A stretch of 64,000 bases of DNA from Candidatus Flexicrinis proximus (GCA_016712885.1 JADJQF010000018.1:104245-168244); one strand, 5' to 3'. Shown: positions 36,349 to 45,572, numbered from the stretch's first letter. Notes: generated from the sequence alone by a model not told the origin. Made by a program: numbers and translations.

Positions 36349-38196
36349 CTATTGCCCGGTCGCGGCGGCCAAATACGCGGGTGTGACGGCATATTCACCC
36401 GCGCTTTCAGTGAAGCCCATCGACTCAAGCGCCGTCTGGATGTTCTGGTTTGCCATGAACAGGTCCCAGACTCGCCGGTCCTGGGCATTGGCGATCATCA
36501 GCAGGATATCGCCTTGATCGATGCCGATATGCTCCCGTGAATACCAGTTCGCATCCTCATTGATCGCGCTGACGAAACCATACTCGCGCCACACGCGTGC
36601 GCCGTATCTCGTGAGCAGCGCCCGCATCCCCTCCAGCGCAATCTCCGGCGTGAAAGGCAGGCATGCGCTTGAAGCATACGGCGCGATCGTCCCATCATGA
36701 TTCGCCTCCGCCGCGCCATAGGCACGGTATCCGGACGGGCCATCCGACGCGCTGAGTCCCCACACGCCGCCGCCATACGTTTTGTAGTCGTCGCTGTGAT
36801 CACGTGCAAACTCATGTTGGCGTTCACAGGCGCGGGCAGTGTTGTTCCAGTAATTGGCGTAAGCGTCTTCCCGCCCGTACAGGTCGAGGAAAGCCAGTGG
36901 ATACTGGTAGACAAACAAAGGGTCACCAGGCAGATAGATGTATTCGCCTGCGGCATTGACGGGCCGGTCCCACGACCTCCAGGTCGATGCCGGGATCGGA
37001 TGGGTCGGCGAACCGATCGCCAGCACGTACAGGACCAGGCTTTCGTCGAAGTGGTCCCACGACGCGCTGAGGAACCCGCTCTCTGGGCGCCAGCCCATCC
37101 TCAGCATATCTCGACCTCCCAGCATCCAGTCCCACTGGACGTTTTCGTACAGTCGATCTGCCAGTTCCTGTACGTCGCTTCCTTCGAAATACTGTCCTGC
37201 GACCAGTGCGCCGGCGATCAGCAGTGCGGTATCGATGGACGAGAGTTCGCTGTTCCACATGCGTTCCCCGGTCCCGCCGTTGACAAAGTGATAGAAGAAG
37301 CCGTTTTCGCCTTGAACGCCGCCATTCAGGAAGGTTTCCAGCGTGATGCGCGCGCGCTCGTACCCCGCCTCATGCGTGATCCAGCCCCGGTCAATCGCAA
37401 TCGGGATACCGGCCAGCCCAAATCCGACCGAGGCGATGCTCGCTGCTGAGTGTGGAGTGCTGCGGTCTTTGATCAGCCCTGTCTCGGGATAGGCCTCAAC
37501 CCAGAAGAAGTCGAAGGTCTCGCGGGCGACGGCCTCCACAAACGCGGAATCGTCCAGCGCCAGCAGTGTGCTGACTTCCTGACCATAGCGCTCCTCGGCG
37601 GACGGGTCTCGTGCAGCGCCAACCGGCTCCAGAGTGATCGCGCCCACATAGAATGCTTCGGTCAGGGGAGATTTGCGCCCGCTGCCGAGCTGGTGGAAAA
37701 ACGAGAGGTACATCACGTATGCACCGTTCGGCTCGAACTGCCGGAGGGCAGCGTCGAGGGTAAACGTCACCGCGATCCAGCCGCGTGTGCCGGTCGGCAC
37801 GCCAAACTGCCCGCCAACCCAGCGCCATTGCCCGGTCACCTCGCCCATGCCGAGGAAGAATGAGTTTGGATTGAGCGTATTTTCTCCCGGGAGGTACACC
37901 TCCATCTGGATTCGCCCGTACTCTACCCAGCCCTGTAAGGCATCGCCGCTGACAGGATAGGCGAGTTTCGTTTCTTCGCTGCCGCCTCCCGGCGTGATCC
38001 TCAGCGCTGGGAGGCCGTCAATGTCTGCGTGCGCGAAGGTCGACCCGCTGTTGTCGTCGTCCAGCGCATTGAGGTCAAGCGTCTCCCACGGCTCCCAGAC
38101 GATCGGATCCGGCTGTGCCGCAGCCAACACGACGTTGAGTACAAGCAAACCGGCGACAGTCAGCAAGCGGCGTGCAGCGCGGCGTATGTTTCGCAT
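36349..38196 (-). CDS. Secreted glucoamylase-like (GH144-type, beta-1,2-glucanase) protein
   Basis: The 615-residue protein has a signal peptide (MRNIRRAARRLLTVAGLLVL...AAAQ). An N-terminal beta-sandwich of about 190 residues precedes a C-terminal (alpha/alpha)6 catalytic domain typical of PF10091/GH144: STPHSAASIASVGFGLAGIP, GFFYHFVNGGTGERMWNSEL, SSIDTALLIAGALVAGQYF, GSPTHPIPASTW, DGPSGYRAYGAAEANHDG and IGIDQGDILLMIAN. Characterised GH144 members are endo-beta-1,2-glucanases, so an extracellular glucan target is plausible, though substrate specificity is inference. The start at 38196 is chosen because it begins the signal peptide; the frame is open 32 codons further upstream. Confidence 0.85.
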   Translation of the reverse strand: MRNIRRAARRLLTVAGLLVLNVVLAAAQPDPIVWEPWETLDLNALDDDNSGSTFAHADIDGLPALRITPGGGSEETKLAYPVSGDALQGWVEYGRIQMEVYLPGENTLNPNSFFLGMGEVTGQWRWVGGQFGVPTGTRGWIAVTFTLDAALRQFEPNGAYVMYLSFFHQLGSGRKSPLTEAFYVGAITLEPVGAARDPSAEERYGQEVSTLLALDDSAFVEAVARETFDFFWVEAYPETGLIKDRSTPHSAASIASVGFGLAGIPIAIDRGWITHEAGYERARITLETFLNGGVQGENGFFYHFVNGGTGERMWNSELSSIDTALLIAGALVAGQYFEGSDVQELADRLYENVQWDWMLGGRDMLRMGWRPESGFLSASWDHFDESLVLYVLAIGSPTHPIPASTWRSWDRPVNAAGEYIYLPGDPLFVYQYPLAFLDLYGREDAYANYWNNTARACERQHEFARDHSDDYKTYGGGVWGLSASDGPSGYRAYGAAEANHDGTIAPYASSACLPFTPEIALEGMRALLTRYGARVWREYGFVSAINEDANWYSREHIGIDQGDILLMIANAQDRRVWDLFMANQNIQTALESMGFTESAGEYAVTPAYLAAATGQ

Positions 38197-38288
38197 CGAA
38201 TGCCCTGACCTCTCTAACCACCTCGCGCTGCCTGAGTGCAGCCCGTCCGGTTCATTCAACCCCTGTACCCGCATTCCTGCAAGGGGTC

Positions 38289-38807
38289 TCAATACGTGAC
38301 AACATCGGCCGGGGCGGACAGCTCCTCGCCGGTCAGACGTCCGCGAGCGGTCTGCTTGCGCCCCGTCATCGGCAGATGGGCCGCCGCCTTCGCCAGCCCA
38401 AAGCGCGGCATGTTGCCGTACACACTCTCAAAATTACCGGCTTTGACCAGATAAGTCTCGTGCCAGATGCCGAAACTGCCGTCGCTGGCAATCTCCCGGT
38501 TGAATCGCCGCCAGGCTTCCAGATGCGGGTCATCCTGACTGCGGGCGAACCGTTCGAGATGGTCGTAGGAGCGCCAGTAGGTAATGTTGATGGATTCGCG
38601 GAAGAAATTGCGGGTAAAGGCCTCGCCACCCAGATACCCGTAATCCGGGTTGGCTTCCAGCACGCGGTACATGGCGCTGTTTGCCTCCCCGATCCAGGCC
38701 AACCGGAGTATTTTGCGCCAGGAGTTGATGCGGGCGCCAATCAGAAAAACGACGAAATCCCCTTCGAGGTTGGCGGTGTAGCGTCCATTGAATACTGATG
38801 CAGCCAT
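38289..38807 (-). CDS. DUF4188 family protein
   Basis: The 172-residue protein matches the DUF4188 family: FNGRYTANLEGDFVVFLIGA at the start, NSWRKILRLAW, and INITYWRSYDHLERFARSQD, WHETYLV later. The family has a dimeric ferredoxin-like (monooxygenase-type) fold and no settled activity. The ATG at 38807 has AGGAG 8 bases upstream. It lies directly downstream of a TetR regulator in the same direction, with a matching 15-bp operator between them, so it is probably the regulator's target. Confidence 0.8.
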   Translation of the reverse strand: MAASVFNGRYTANLEGDFVVFLIGARINSWRKILRLAWIGEANSAMYRVLEANPDYGYLGGEAFTRNFFRESINITYWRSYDHLERFARSQDDPHLEAWRRFNREIASDGSFGIWHETYLVKAGNFESVYGNMPRFGLAKAAAHLPMTGRKQTARGRLTGEELSAPADVVTY

Positions 38808-38876
38808 GTGCGTGCTCCTGAATTCAGCCGGTGATGTCTCTATATACGCAGAATGATCCGAACAGTTGCATATAAA

Positions 38877-38891
38877 CCAAACAATGTTCGG
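38877..38891. promoter_or_regulatory. Putative TetR operator upstream of the DUF4188 gene
   Basis: CCAAACAATGTTCGG matches the two sites at 39542-39574 upstream of the tetR gene (shared core AATGTTC or its complement). It lies 70 bases before the DUF4188 start. A half-site CCGAACA occurs about 20 bases away. Confidence 0.55.
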
Positions 38892-38911
38892 TAAACAGCA
38901 AAAAAAACGGG

Positions 38912-39529
38912 CTATCCCCGCCGCAGCCCTTCGATAAACGTCCTGATCGCCTGACGATCCGCCGTGGCAAAATCCCACGTGAACTGGCGCAGATAGGTCG
39001 CCTGGAGGATCGCAAGACCGTGTACGAGCGACCAGAAACTGTAGGTCATGCCCACTTTGTCATAGCCGGGCTGGGCCTGAAACAATCCGCTGTCGAGCGC
39101 GCGCTGCACGGCATCCATCAGCAGTCCATAGGCATTCGAGCCGCCGGACGGCGCGAAATCGGACAGGTTAACCACCGGCAGCGCCTGATAATGGGTGAAC
39201 ATCATCATGAAGTGATCGGGATTGAGGTGGGCGAATTCGATGTAGGTCATACCCAGTTCGACCAGATACTCGTCCACCGGCAGCGCCGTCGAGACGCGGC
39301 TCAAGTGCGTGAAGAAGCGGTCGCTGGCATCGCAGATCAGCGCGTCGATGATCGCGTCCTTGCTGGCGAAGTATTCATACAACCCGGCCGGGCTGTAATC
39401 CGCACGCCGGGCGATTTCGCGCAGGGACAGCTTATTCAGGCCTTTTTCAATGACCAGCGCCAGCGCAGCCTCAAGGATGGACTGCCGGGTGCGCTCACCG
39501 CGGCGCTCGCGTGGCGTTGTATCATCCAT
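38912..39529 (-). CDS. TetR-family transcriptional regulator
   Basis: The 205-residue protein has a TetR helix-turn-helix in residues 10-56 (RQSILEAALALVIEKGLNKL, SLREIARRADYSPAGLYEYF) and a C-terminal TetR_C-type ligand domain with FWSLVHGLAILQATYL. It is expected to be a repressor released by a small molecule. The related 15-bp palindromes in front of its own gene and in front of the DUF4188 gene point to autoregulation plus control of that gene. Confidence 0.9.
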   Translation of the reverse strand: MDDTTPRERRGERTRQSILEAALALVIEKGLNKLSLREIARRADYSPAGLYEYFASKDAIIDALICDASDRFFTHLSRVSTALPVDEYLVELGMTYIEFAHLNPDHFMMMFTHYQALPVVNLSDFAPSGGSNAYGLLMDAVQRALDSGLFQAQPGYDKVGMTYSFWSLVHGLAILQATYLRQFTWDFATADRQAIRTFIEGLRRG

Positions 39530-39541
39530 TTTTGGTCTTTC

Positions 39542-39574
39542 CTGAACATCGTTCTGAAACCGAACATTATTCAG
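39542..39574. promoter_or_regulatory. Two adjacent TetR operators upstream of tetR
   Basis: CTGAACATCGTTCTG (39542-39556) and CCGAACATTATTCAG (39560-39574) are related palindromes with centres 18 bp apart, 13 bases before the tetR start. A third match lies at 38877. The shared pattern in the opposite orientation is C-N-R-A-A-Y-R-ATGTTC-R-G. Confidence 0.6.
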
Positions 39575-39795
39575 ATTCTAGGCGCTGGCACGGCCCACGT
39601 CAAATTGTATTTTGTCCCATCACAGGCCCACCGATATCTGAGCAGCCTTTGTGTGGAGGGTGGCCTGTATCGCGCGCTGGACCGCTTCAGCGGCGGCGAC
39701 AACAAGGGGCGGAAGCGCTGATTACGCGTTCCGCGCTTTTGTTATTCGGGCTCCAATGCTGTTATTGTTTCATCCAGCTAATCGAACCTAAACTA

Positions 39796-39990
39796 GCGTC
39801 AGTTATGGTTAACTTTCCGGGGGTCCACCCCGGACCCCGGCAGGAGATGGCTCTCCTACGCCTCTCATATTGGCGATTATGAGCAGCAAAGCCGCTCAAA
39901 ATCGCAGATGATGGGTCAAGGGGTGCAAACCCCTTGCGAAGGTTTGGAGGCAGCGCCTCCAAAAACAGGCGGCTTATCCATAACTGACGC
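39796..39990. mobile_element. Complete MITE-like hairpin-array element E with target-site duplication
   Basis: The element starts GCGTCAGTTATGG and ends with the exact complement CCATAACTGACGC. It is flanked on both sides by the direct repeat TAAACTA (39789-39795 and 39991-39997), a 7-bp target-site duplication. Inside lie the same hairpin modules as in the other copies: GGGGTCCACCCC, GGCAGGAGATGGCTCTCC, the GCGATTATGAGC...GCTCAAAATCGC stem, AAGGGGTGCAAACCCCTT and GGAGGCAGCGCCTCC. It has no room for a transposase, so it must be moved by one encoded elsewhere. Confidence 0.85.
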
Positions 39991-40140
39991 TAAACTACGA
40001 ATCGCATTTGTATCATCCATTATGATACAGAGGGACGTCGTGTATCGCCGTCGCCGCAAGATGAAATTGGCAACCGGACCCTCTTTGAATGCGTTAGGAT
40101 AGTGCTGTTTGAGGCTCTTTCAATCCAGGGGGACGGGGAC

Positions 40141-40812
40141 ATGAGGAAATTAGTTGTTGGCGCTTTCGTGACCCTGGATGGTGTCATGCAGGCACCCGGC
40201 GGTCCCAACGAGGACCGCGAAGGCGGCTTCCAACACGGCGGGTGGTTAGTCCCCTTCTTCGACGAGAGGTTCGGCGAGATTATGGCTGAGTGGACCAAGC
40301 GCGCCGGCGCGTTTCTTCTCGGTCGGAAGACTTACGAAATCTTCGCGGCCTCCTGGCCCAATTCTGATGATCCGGAGGAACCGCTCAACAACCTTCCGAA
40401 GTTCGTCGCATCCAGGACGCTCGACAAGGTCGACTGGAACAATTCCTCTCTGCTTAAGGGCGATGTTTCCCAAGAAGTTGCGAAGCTCAAGGCACAGGAA
40501 GGCGGCGAGATTCAGGTCCACGGCAGTGGCAACCTCGTCCAAACCCTGCTTCAGCACGATCTCGTCGATACCTTGCGTATTTGGCAGTTTCCAGTCGTTC
40601 TCGGTACCGGTAAGCGTCTGTTCGGGGAAGGCACGATCCCGCTCAGTTTTCGCCTGGTCGACACACAGCTGAACACGATGGGTGCAGTTCTGCATGTATA
40701 CGAGCGCGCCGGCAGCCTCACGTACGGTGAGGTAGAGGTGGGCCAGGAGACCGTGATCTTTGATTCCGAGTCATCACTCCACGCCGGTGATGAAGACAAA
40801 GAGGCGCGATAA
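40141..40812 (+). CDS. Dihydrofolate reductase-like (RibD C-terminal domain) protein
   Basis: The 223-residue protein begins MRKLVVGAFVTLDGVMQAPG and contains FLLGRKTYEIFAASWP, a GEIQVHGSGNLVQTLLQHDL nucleotide-binding stretch, and LRIWQFPVVLGTGKRLFGEG. This is the pattern of stand-alone RibD_C/DHFR-fold reductases, which are NADPH-dependent. Their in vivo substrates are mostly unknown. The ATG at 40141 aligns with the family start and is preceded by a G-rich stretch. The C-terminal 30 residues are an unrelated acidic extension. Confidence 0.88.
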   Translation: MRKLVVGAFVTLDGVMQAPGGPNEDREGGFQHGGWLVPFFDERFGEIMAEWTKRAGAFLLGRKTYEIFAASWPNSDDPEEPLNNLPKFVASRTLDKVDWNNSSLLKGDVSQEVAKLKAQEGGEIQVHGSGNLVQTLLQHDLVDTLRIWQFPVVLGTGKRLFGEGTIPLSFRLVDTQLNTMGAVLHVYERAGSLTYGEVEVGQETVIFDSESSLHAGDEDKEAR

Positions 40813-40935
40813 ACCCATACCCTCACGTCTGGGACGCCGTACCTTTGGTGCTGCCCCGATGAAGTCGAGTCACACTGGCTCCAAGTGAGTGCCTGCCGAA
40901 AAGCGGTTATCACAGTGCCGGCCGCGCAGTAAGGG

Positions 40936-41180
40936 TTGCACCAAAGAGTCTATTCGTTTCTGCACCCTGGCTCTGAAAGGCTCAACGACGGCCGGAGGCA
41001 GGATGAACTGGCCGTGTTAGCAGAAGTGACAAAAGTCGGGGCAACGCAGCGAGAGATAGCCGCTGCATTACCCCATCGGTCATGGGAAGCAATCCGCAAG
41101 AAGATCGCTCACATCCATGGTAAAGGCATCAAAGTGCGGGAGACGGGTTTTCTGTCGGTGTCTGATACGTTTCCAGGCTA
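40936..41180 (+). pseudogene. Possible fragment of a recombinase/transposase-type gene (Myb-like helix-turn-helix)
   Basis: The stretch ELAVLAEVTKVGATQREIAA, followed by ALPHRSWEAIRKKIAHIHGK, resembles the small Myb/SANT-like DNA-binding segments found in bacterial recombinases and transposases. The frame then runs into the antisense of the copper ATPase gene, and nothing upstream encodes a catalytic domain. I read it as a remnant of a lost mobile gene. Confidence is low because the match is short. Confidence 0.3.
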
Positions 41181-43708
41181 TCTGACGGCTCACCCTGAAA
41201 CCGCCGGAGCGATGTCTTTGCCAGCCGAAGACTATTGGTCACCACAAATACCGACGAGAACGCCATCGCTCCGGCAGCCAGCATCGGCACCAGCGCGCCA
41301 GCCATAGCCACAGGGATCAGGATGACGTTATAGATCAGTGCCCAGAACAGGTTCTGGTAGATCGTGCGCATCGTCGCCCGGCTCAACGTGATCGCACGCG
41401 CCACCCCGCGCAGATCGCCGCTCACCAGCGTCACATCCGACGCTTCCATCGCGATATCCGTCCCCGTGCCAATGGCAATTCCAACATCCGCCTGCGCCAG
41501 CGCGGGGGCGTCGTTGATGCCGTCGCCGACCATCGCCACGCGTTTGCCTTCGCTCTGCAGCTGCTTGACCACGTCTACCTTATGGTTAGGCAGCACTTCG
41601 GCCATCACGCGGTCGATCCCCACTTCGCTGGCAATCGCCTGCGCGGTGCGTTCGTTGTCGCCGGTGACCATGACGACTTCGAGCCCCTGCCGCCGCAGCT
41701 CCGCGATCGCCTCCCGCGAGCCGTCTTTCACCGTGTCGGCGATGCCCAGGATGCCGGACAGCCTGCCGTCGATCAGCGTCAGCACCACCGTGCGCGCCCG
41801 CTCCTGCAGGCCCTCGATCTGCGTTTGGTGGGCCGCCAGATCATATCCCTGCTCGCGGATGAAACGCGGACTCCCGACCAATACGGTCTGGCCGTCGAAC
41901 ATCGCCCGTACGCCGCGGCCGGACTCCGCCTCAAATGTCTGCGGCTGGCCGAGGGTCATGCCCCGCTCCTGCGCCGCCCGCACGACCGCCTGACCCAGCG
42001 GGTGTTCGCTGCCGCGCTCGGCAGTCGCCGTCAGGCGCAGCATTTCGGCCTCAGGGATACCCCCCAGGGCAATGACATCCGTCACGTTCGGCTCGCCGCG
42101 GGTGATCGTGCCGGTCTTATCGAGGGCGACGACCTGCGTACGCTTGGCGCTTTCCAGCGCTTCGCTGTTCTTGAACAGGATACCCATTTCCGCGCCGCGC
42201 CCCGTGCCGACCATGATCGCCGTTGGCGTGGCTAATCCCAGCGCGCACGGGCAGGCGATCACCAGCACCGCCACGGCGTTGACCATCGCTCCCGTAAATC
42301 CGATTTGGCCGATGACCAGCCAGCCGAGGAACGTCAGCGCCGCCAGCACCAGCACGACCGGGACAAATACGCCGGAAACCTGGTCGGCCACGCGCTGAAT
42401 AGGCGCCTTCGAACCTTGCGCCTGTTCGACCAGCCGCACGATTTGCGCCAGCGCGGTCTCTGCGCCAACGCGCCGCGCTTCAATCACCAGCCGTCCCTGC
42501 TTGTTGATGGTTGCGCCGATCACCTCGCTGCCGGTCTTCTTGGTCACCGGCAGACTCTCGCCAGTCAGCATCGACTCATCCACGGACGAGCGGCCGTCGA
42601 TCACGATGCCGTCTACCGGGACGCGTTCGCCGGGGCGGACGATCAGCGTGTCGCCGATTACCACGTCGTCGATCGCCACCTCAACTTCGCTGCCGTCACG
42701 CAGCATGGTAGCGGTCTTGGGCGTCAGGCCCATCAGCTTCTTGATGGCTTCGCTGGTACGGCCCTTGGCGCGTGCTTCCAGCAGCTTACCGAGCGTGATC
42801 AGCGTCAGGATCACCGCCGATGTTTCGAAATAGACGTGCGCGCCAATGCCGCTCAGGTTCAGCACGATACCGGCCAGGACGACGATGCTGTAGAGGTACG
42901 CCGCCCACGAGCCGAGCGCGATCAGCGTGTCCATATTGGCGACGCCGTTATTACGGGCCGCCTTCCACGCGCCGACCGTATACTGCCGGCCGACGATCAG
43001 CTGCACTGGTGTGGCCAGCAGGAAGAACACGAACGGGAAGCCGCTCCACAGCAGCCAGTCGAGCGCCGGCGTTGGGCCGGCCATGCTCCCCGACAGGATC
43101 ATTCCCCCCATGTCGGTCCCCATGAAGCTTGTCATATACAGGTCGCGGCCCATGCTGAGCAGAAATAGTGGAATGGTAAACAAGGCGCCGGTCAGCACCA
43201 TCCGGCGCTGCCGGTCAATCTCTGCCTGACGGGCGGCTCGTTCGGCATCTTCGGGGACATCGGCGTTAGACAAATCCAGCACGCCGTAGCCCGCGTTCTC
43301 GACCGCTTTGATCAGGTCGCCACGGCGCACGACATTTGGCAGGTATTGAACCGACGCCTTTTCGGTAGCCAGATTAACCACTACCTCCAGCACGCCCTGC
43401 TGCTTGCCGACGGCCCGCTCGACGTTGCGGACGCAGCTGGCGCAGGTCATGCCGGTGATCGGCAGCTCGATGTTCGCCAGCGCAATGCCGTAGCCCGCGT
43501 TCTTCACGCGCTCGATCAGCTGCGGCACGGCAACCGTCTCGGGGTCGAACTGGACGCTGGCCCGCTCGGTCGCCAGGTTAACGGTCGCCGCGCCGACCCC
43601 GTCGGCTTTTGTCAGCGCGCGTTCGACGTTGCGGACGCAGCTGGCGCAGGTCATGCCGGTGATCGGCAGTTCGATGAGTTTGAGTTGTTTGAGCGCTGTT
43701 TCGGACAT
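41129..43708 (-). CDS. copA: Copper-translocating P-type ATPase with two heavy-metal-binding domains
   Basis: The 859-residue protein has two N-terminal HMA domains, each with MTCASC (residues about 20 and 90). It has the P1B-ATPase transmembrane core with the copper-binding CPC motif (VIACPCALGLATPTAIM), the phosphorylation motif DKTGTITRGEPNV, the phosphatase motif LTGES, the conserved SEHPLG, and the hinge MVGDGINDAPAL. It exports Cu+ from the cytoplasm using ATP. The ATG at 43708 has AGGAAA upstream and gives the natural start MSETALKQL. No CsoR or copper chaperone gene is adjacent. The last 25 residues are a Pro/Ser/Thr-rich tail. Confidence 0.95.
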   Translation of the reverse strand: MSETALKQLKLIELPITGMTCASCVRNVERALTKADGVGAATVNLATERASVQFDPETVAVPQLIERVKNAGYGIALANIELPITGMTCASCVRNVERAVGKQQGVLEVVVNLATEKASVQYLPNVVRRGDLIKAVENAGYGVLDLSNADVPEDAERAARQAEIDRQRRMVLTGALFTIPLFLLSMGRDLYMTSFMGTDMGGMILSGSMAGPTPALDWLLWSGFPFVFFLLATPVQLIVGRQYTVGAWKAARNNGVANMDTLIALGSWAAYLYSIVVLAGIVLNLSGIGAHVYFETSAVILTLITLGKLLEARAKGRTSEAIKKLMGLTPKTATMLRDGSEVEVAIDDVVIGDTLIVRPGERVPVDGIVIDGRSSVDESMLTGESLPVTKKTGSEVIGATINKQGRLVIEARRVGAETALAQIVRLVEQAQGSKAPIQRVADQVSGVFVPVVLVLAALTFLGWLVIGQIGFTGAMVNAVAVLVIACPCALGLATPTAIMVGTGRGAEMGILFKNSEALESAKRTQVVALDKTGTITRGEPNVTDVIALGGIPEAEMLRLTATAERGSEHPLGQAVVRAAQERGMTLGQPQTFEAESGRGVRAMFDGQTVLVGSPRFIREQGYDLAAHQTQIEGLQERARTVVLTLIDGRLSGILGIADTVKDGSREAIAELRRQGLEVVMVTGDNERTAQAIASEVGIDRVMAEVLPNHKVDVVKQLQSEGKRVAMVGDGINDAPALAQADVGIAIGTGTDIAMEASDVTLVSGDLRGVARAITLSRATMRTIYQNLFWALIYNVILIPVAMAGALVPMLAAGAMAFSSVFVVTNSLRLAKTSLRRFQGEPSDSLETYQTPTENPSPAL

Positions 43709-43870
43709 TTTACTGTTTCCTGTGAACCGCATACCTTAGACAGGTTAACCCCAACCGGCGCAAATGAACACGCGCCATTTGGCGCGATACAGCGCGTCTG
43801 CCGTCTTGCCTCACGTGAATCGCGCCTGTGCTGCGCTCGTGTTGGTGTGTTCTGCCCCGAGCCTGCAGAC

Positions 43871-43914
43871 AGAGGGTCAGAGGGCGCACGTCCCCGCGGA
43901 GCCGGGAAGGCAAC
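43871..43914 (+). repeat. Degenerate hairpin-array fragment, copy G
   Basis: AGAGGGTCAGAGGGCGCACG and the following bases align with module 3 of the dispersed repeat (GAGGGGTCGAGGGGCGCAAG) with several changes, followed by a decayed GGCA terminal palindrome. It lies in the 350-base divergent region between copA and the secreted-protein gene, in which I see no gene. Confidence 0.45.
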
Positions 43915-44059
43915 CAGATTGCGCACCAGCGATTTGGAGGGCGGTCGTTTCCCCTGGACACCATCTGTTTCGCGCACGGACATGCGTATTTTGAAAACAA
44001 TTCTATACTGGAATTGGGCCGTCTGTCCGAACCACGGCCGCGTAATAGGGGGTTTTGCC

Positions 44060-45556
44060 ATGTCGACCAAACGACTTTTACTGATAGTGGTTCTTAGTAC
44101 CACACTTCTTACCAGTGGCGTGGTCGCCGCGCAGGACAGCCGCGCGATTACCAGCCTGCCCACGACCTTCCAGGCCGGCCTGGACACGGCCATCTCGATG
44201 CCGAACCTGGGCGACGCGATAAACATCTCGGCCGGGTCGCAGACTGAGCCGGACGAGCCGATGCCGGGCTGCAGTGGCGGCGTTCTGGGCGACTACAGCG
44301 TGTGGTTCACGCTGCTGCATCCGGGCGGCACCCTCCTGATCAACACCTACTACGACTCGGGCAGCAGTTTTGACACGGTGATCCAGGTCTTCCGGCGCGA
44401 CACGCTCAGCATCACCGATGTGCAGGAAATCGCCTGTAACGACGACTTCGGCGGCTTAGGCAGCACCGACTCACAGATCAGCGCGGCCTTACCCAGTGCG
44501 GCCTACCTCGTGCGCGTTTCGTGCAAGGCCAGCTGCGCCGGCACGGTCGACCTCGCGCTCGAAGTCGCCGTGATCCCGGTGGCAGGCTCCGCGCCGGCCA
44601 ACGATAACTTCGCCGCGGCGACCCCGATTACCTTCAACAAAATGCAAAAGTCCACCGCCATCGGCTTCGCGACCGTCGAGACTAACGAGAATCTTGATCT
44701 CGACTGCGAGATGCACCATTCGGTCTGGTACAAGTTCACGGCGCCGCGTGGCGTCCACTTCAGCGTCTCGGTCGTCGGCTCCTACCAGCAAAAACCGTTC
44801 TTCGGCAGCATGAACACGCGGGTGGCCGCCTATCGCGTGCTCCCCGGCGATCAATTCTTCGCGTTCACCCGCTACGGTTGTGTCGAAACCACCGCCTCGG
44901 CCATTCCCAGTGGGACGTTGAGCAACCTGCTGGCGTCAGAAGGCAACGAAATCTACATCCGCGTCGGTACCACCTCATCGTTGAATCTGCTGGCTGGCTC
45001 GTACTATCAGGTGAAGGTCTCGCCGGAGTACATGGGGAGCCTCCTGGTCAACGGCACCTTCGACAGCGGCCTGACCGGGTGGACGCTTAACGGCACGACC
45101 GCCGCCGACGGGATCGTCAGCACGCCGCTAGCTGTGCTGCGCCTCACAGGTGCCCCCGGCAAGGTCAGCACCGCCAAACAGAACATCAATCCCGGGTCGC
45201 TGCTGCTCAACCGCGCCGAGGAAGGTGCCAGCATCGGCATGTACGTCACCCATAACACCGGCGGCACGGTCTCCAGCGGCGGCAAAGTGATCCTGACCGT
45301 GGAGTACAGCGACGGCACATTGGCGACCAAAACCACGGCGAGGACTTATCGCTCTACTGGCGCGGATGCCGATATCTACCTGCACCTCACGCTTGAGAGC
45401 CCCAAAATTCAGAAGATCACCGTCAAGCTGAAGAACGCCAGTCCGGGCGGATACATCGATTTCGCGGACGTGCAGATGTTCTACGCGGGCAGCCCGGTGC
45501 GCGCCGCCAACCAGGGCGATGTACTCCCGCTCCCGCTGCTGCCGACCTCGTGGTAA
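44060..45556 (+). CDS. Secreted protein with PPC-like domains and C-terminal CenC-like module
   Basis: The 498-residue protein has a signal peptide (MSTKRLLLIVVLSTTLLTSGVVAAQD). It has two beta-sandwich units resembling bacterial pre-peptidase C-terminal domains (YSVWFTLLHPGGTLLINTYY with SSFDTVIQVFRRD; then ANDNFAAATPI with HSVWYKFTAPRG). The C-terminal module beginning LLVNGTFDSGLTGWTL and ending IDFADVQMF is shared with other secreted proteins in this window. No enzymatic domain is visible; binding of glycans or matrix is inferred. The ATG has AGGGGG upstream. The frame is open further upstream, antisense to copA, but that part is not coding. Confidence 0.85.
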   Translation: MSTKRLLLIVVLSTTLLTSGVVAAQDSRAITSLPTTFQAGLDTAISMPNLGDAINISAGSQTEPDEPMPGCSGGVLGDYSVWFTLLHPGGTLLINTYYDSGSSFDTVIQVFRRDTLSITDVQEIACNDDFGGLGSTDSQISAALPSAAYLVRVSCKASCAGTVDLALEVAVIPVAGSAPANDNFAAATPITFNKMQKSTAIGFATVETNENLDLDCEMHHSVWYKFTAPRGVHFSVSVVGSYQQKPFFGSMNTRVAAYRVLPGDQFFAFTRYGCVETTASAIPSGTLSNLLASEGNEIYIRVGTTSSLNLLAGSYYQVKVSPEYMGSLLVNGTFDSGLTGWTLNGTTAADGIVSTPLAVLRLTGAPGKVSTAKQNINPGSLLLNRAEEGASIGMYVTHNTGGTVSSGGKVILTVEYSDGTLATKTTARTYRSTGADADIYLHLTLESPKIQKITVKLKNASPGGYIDFADVQMFYAGSPVRAANQGDVLPLPLLPTSW

Positions 45557-45572
45557 GGCCAGCAAACGAAAA

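Noticed and set aside
39020..39721. Plus-strand frame opposite tetR
   Set aside because: It has no domain and is a shadow of the TetR gene. The tetR operators and domain support the minus strand.
43346..44059. Upstream extension of the secreted-protein gene at 44060
   Set aside because: The frame stays open only because it is antisense to copA. The signal peptide and ribosome site place the start at 44060.
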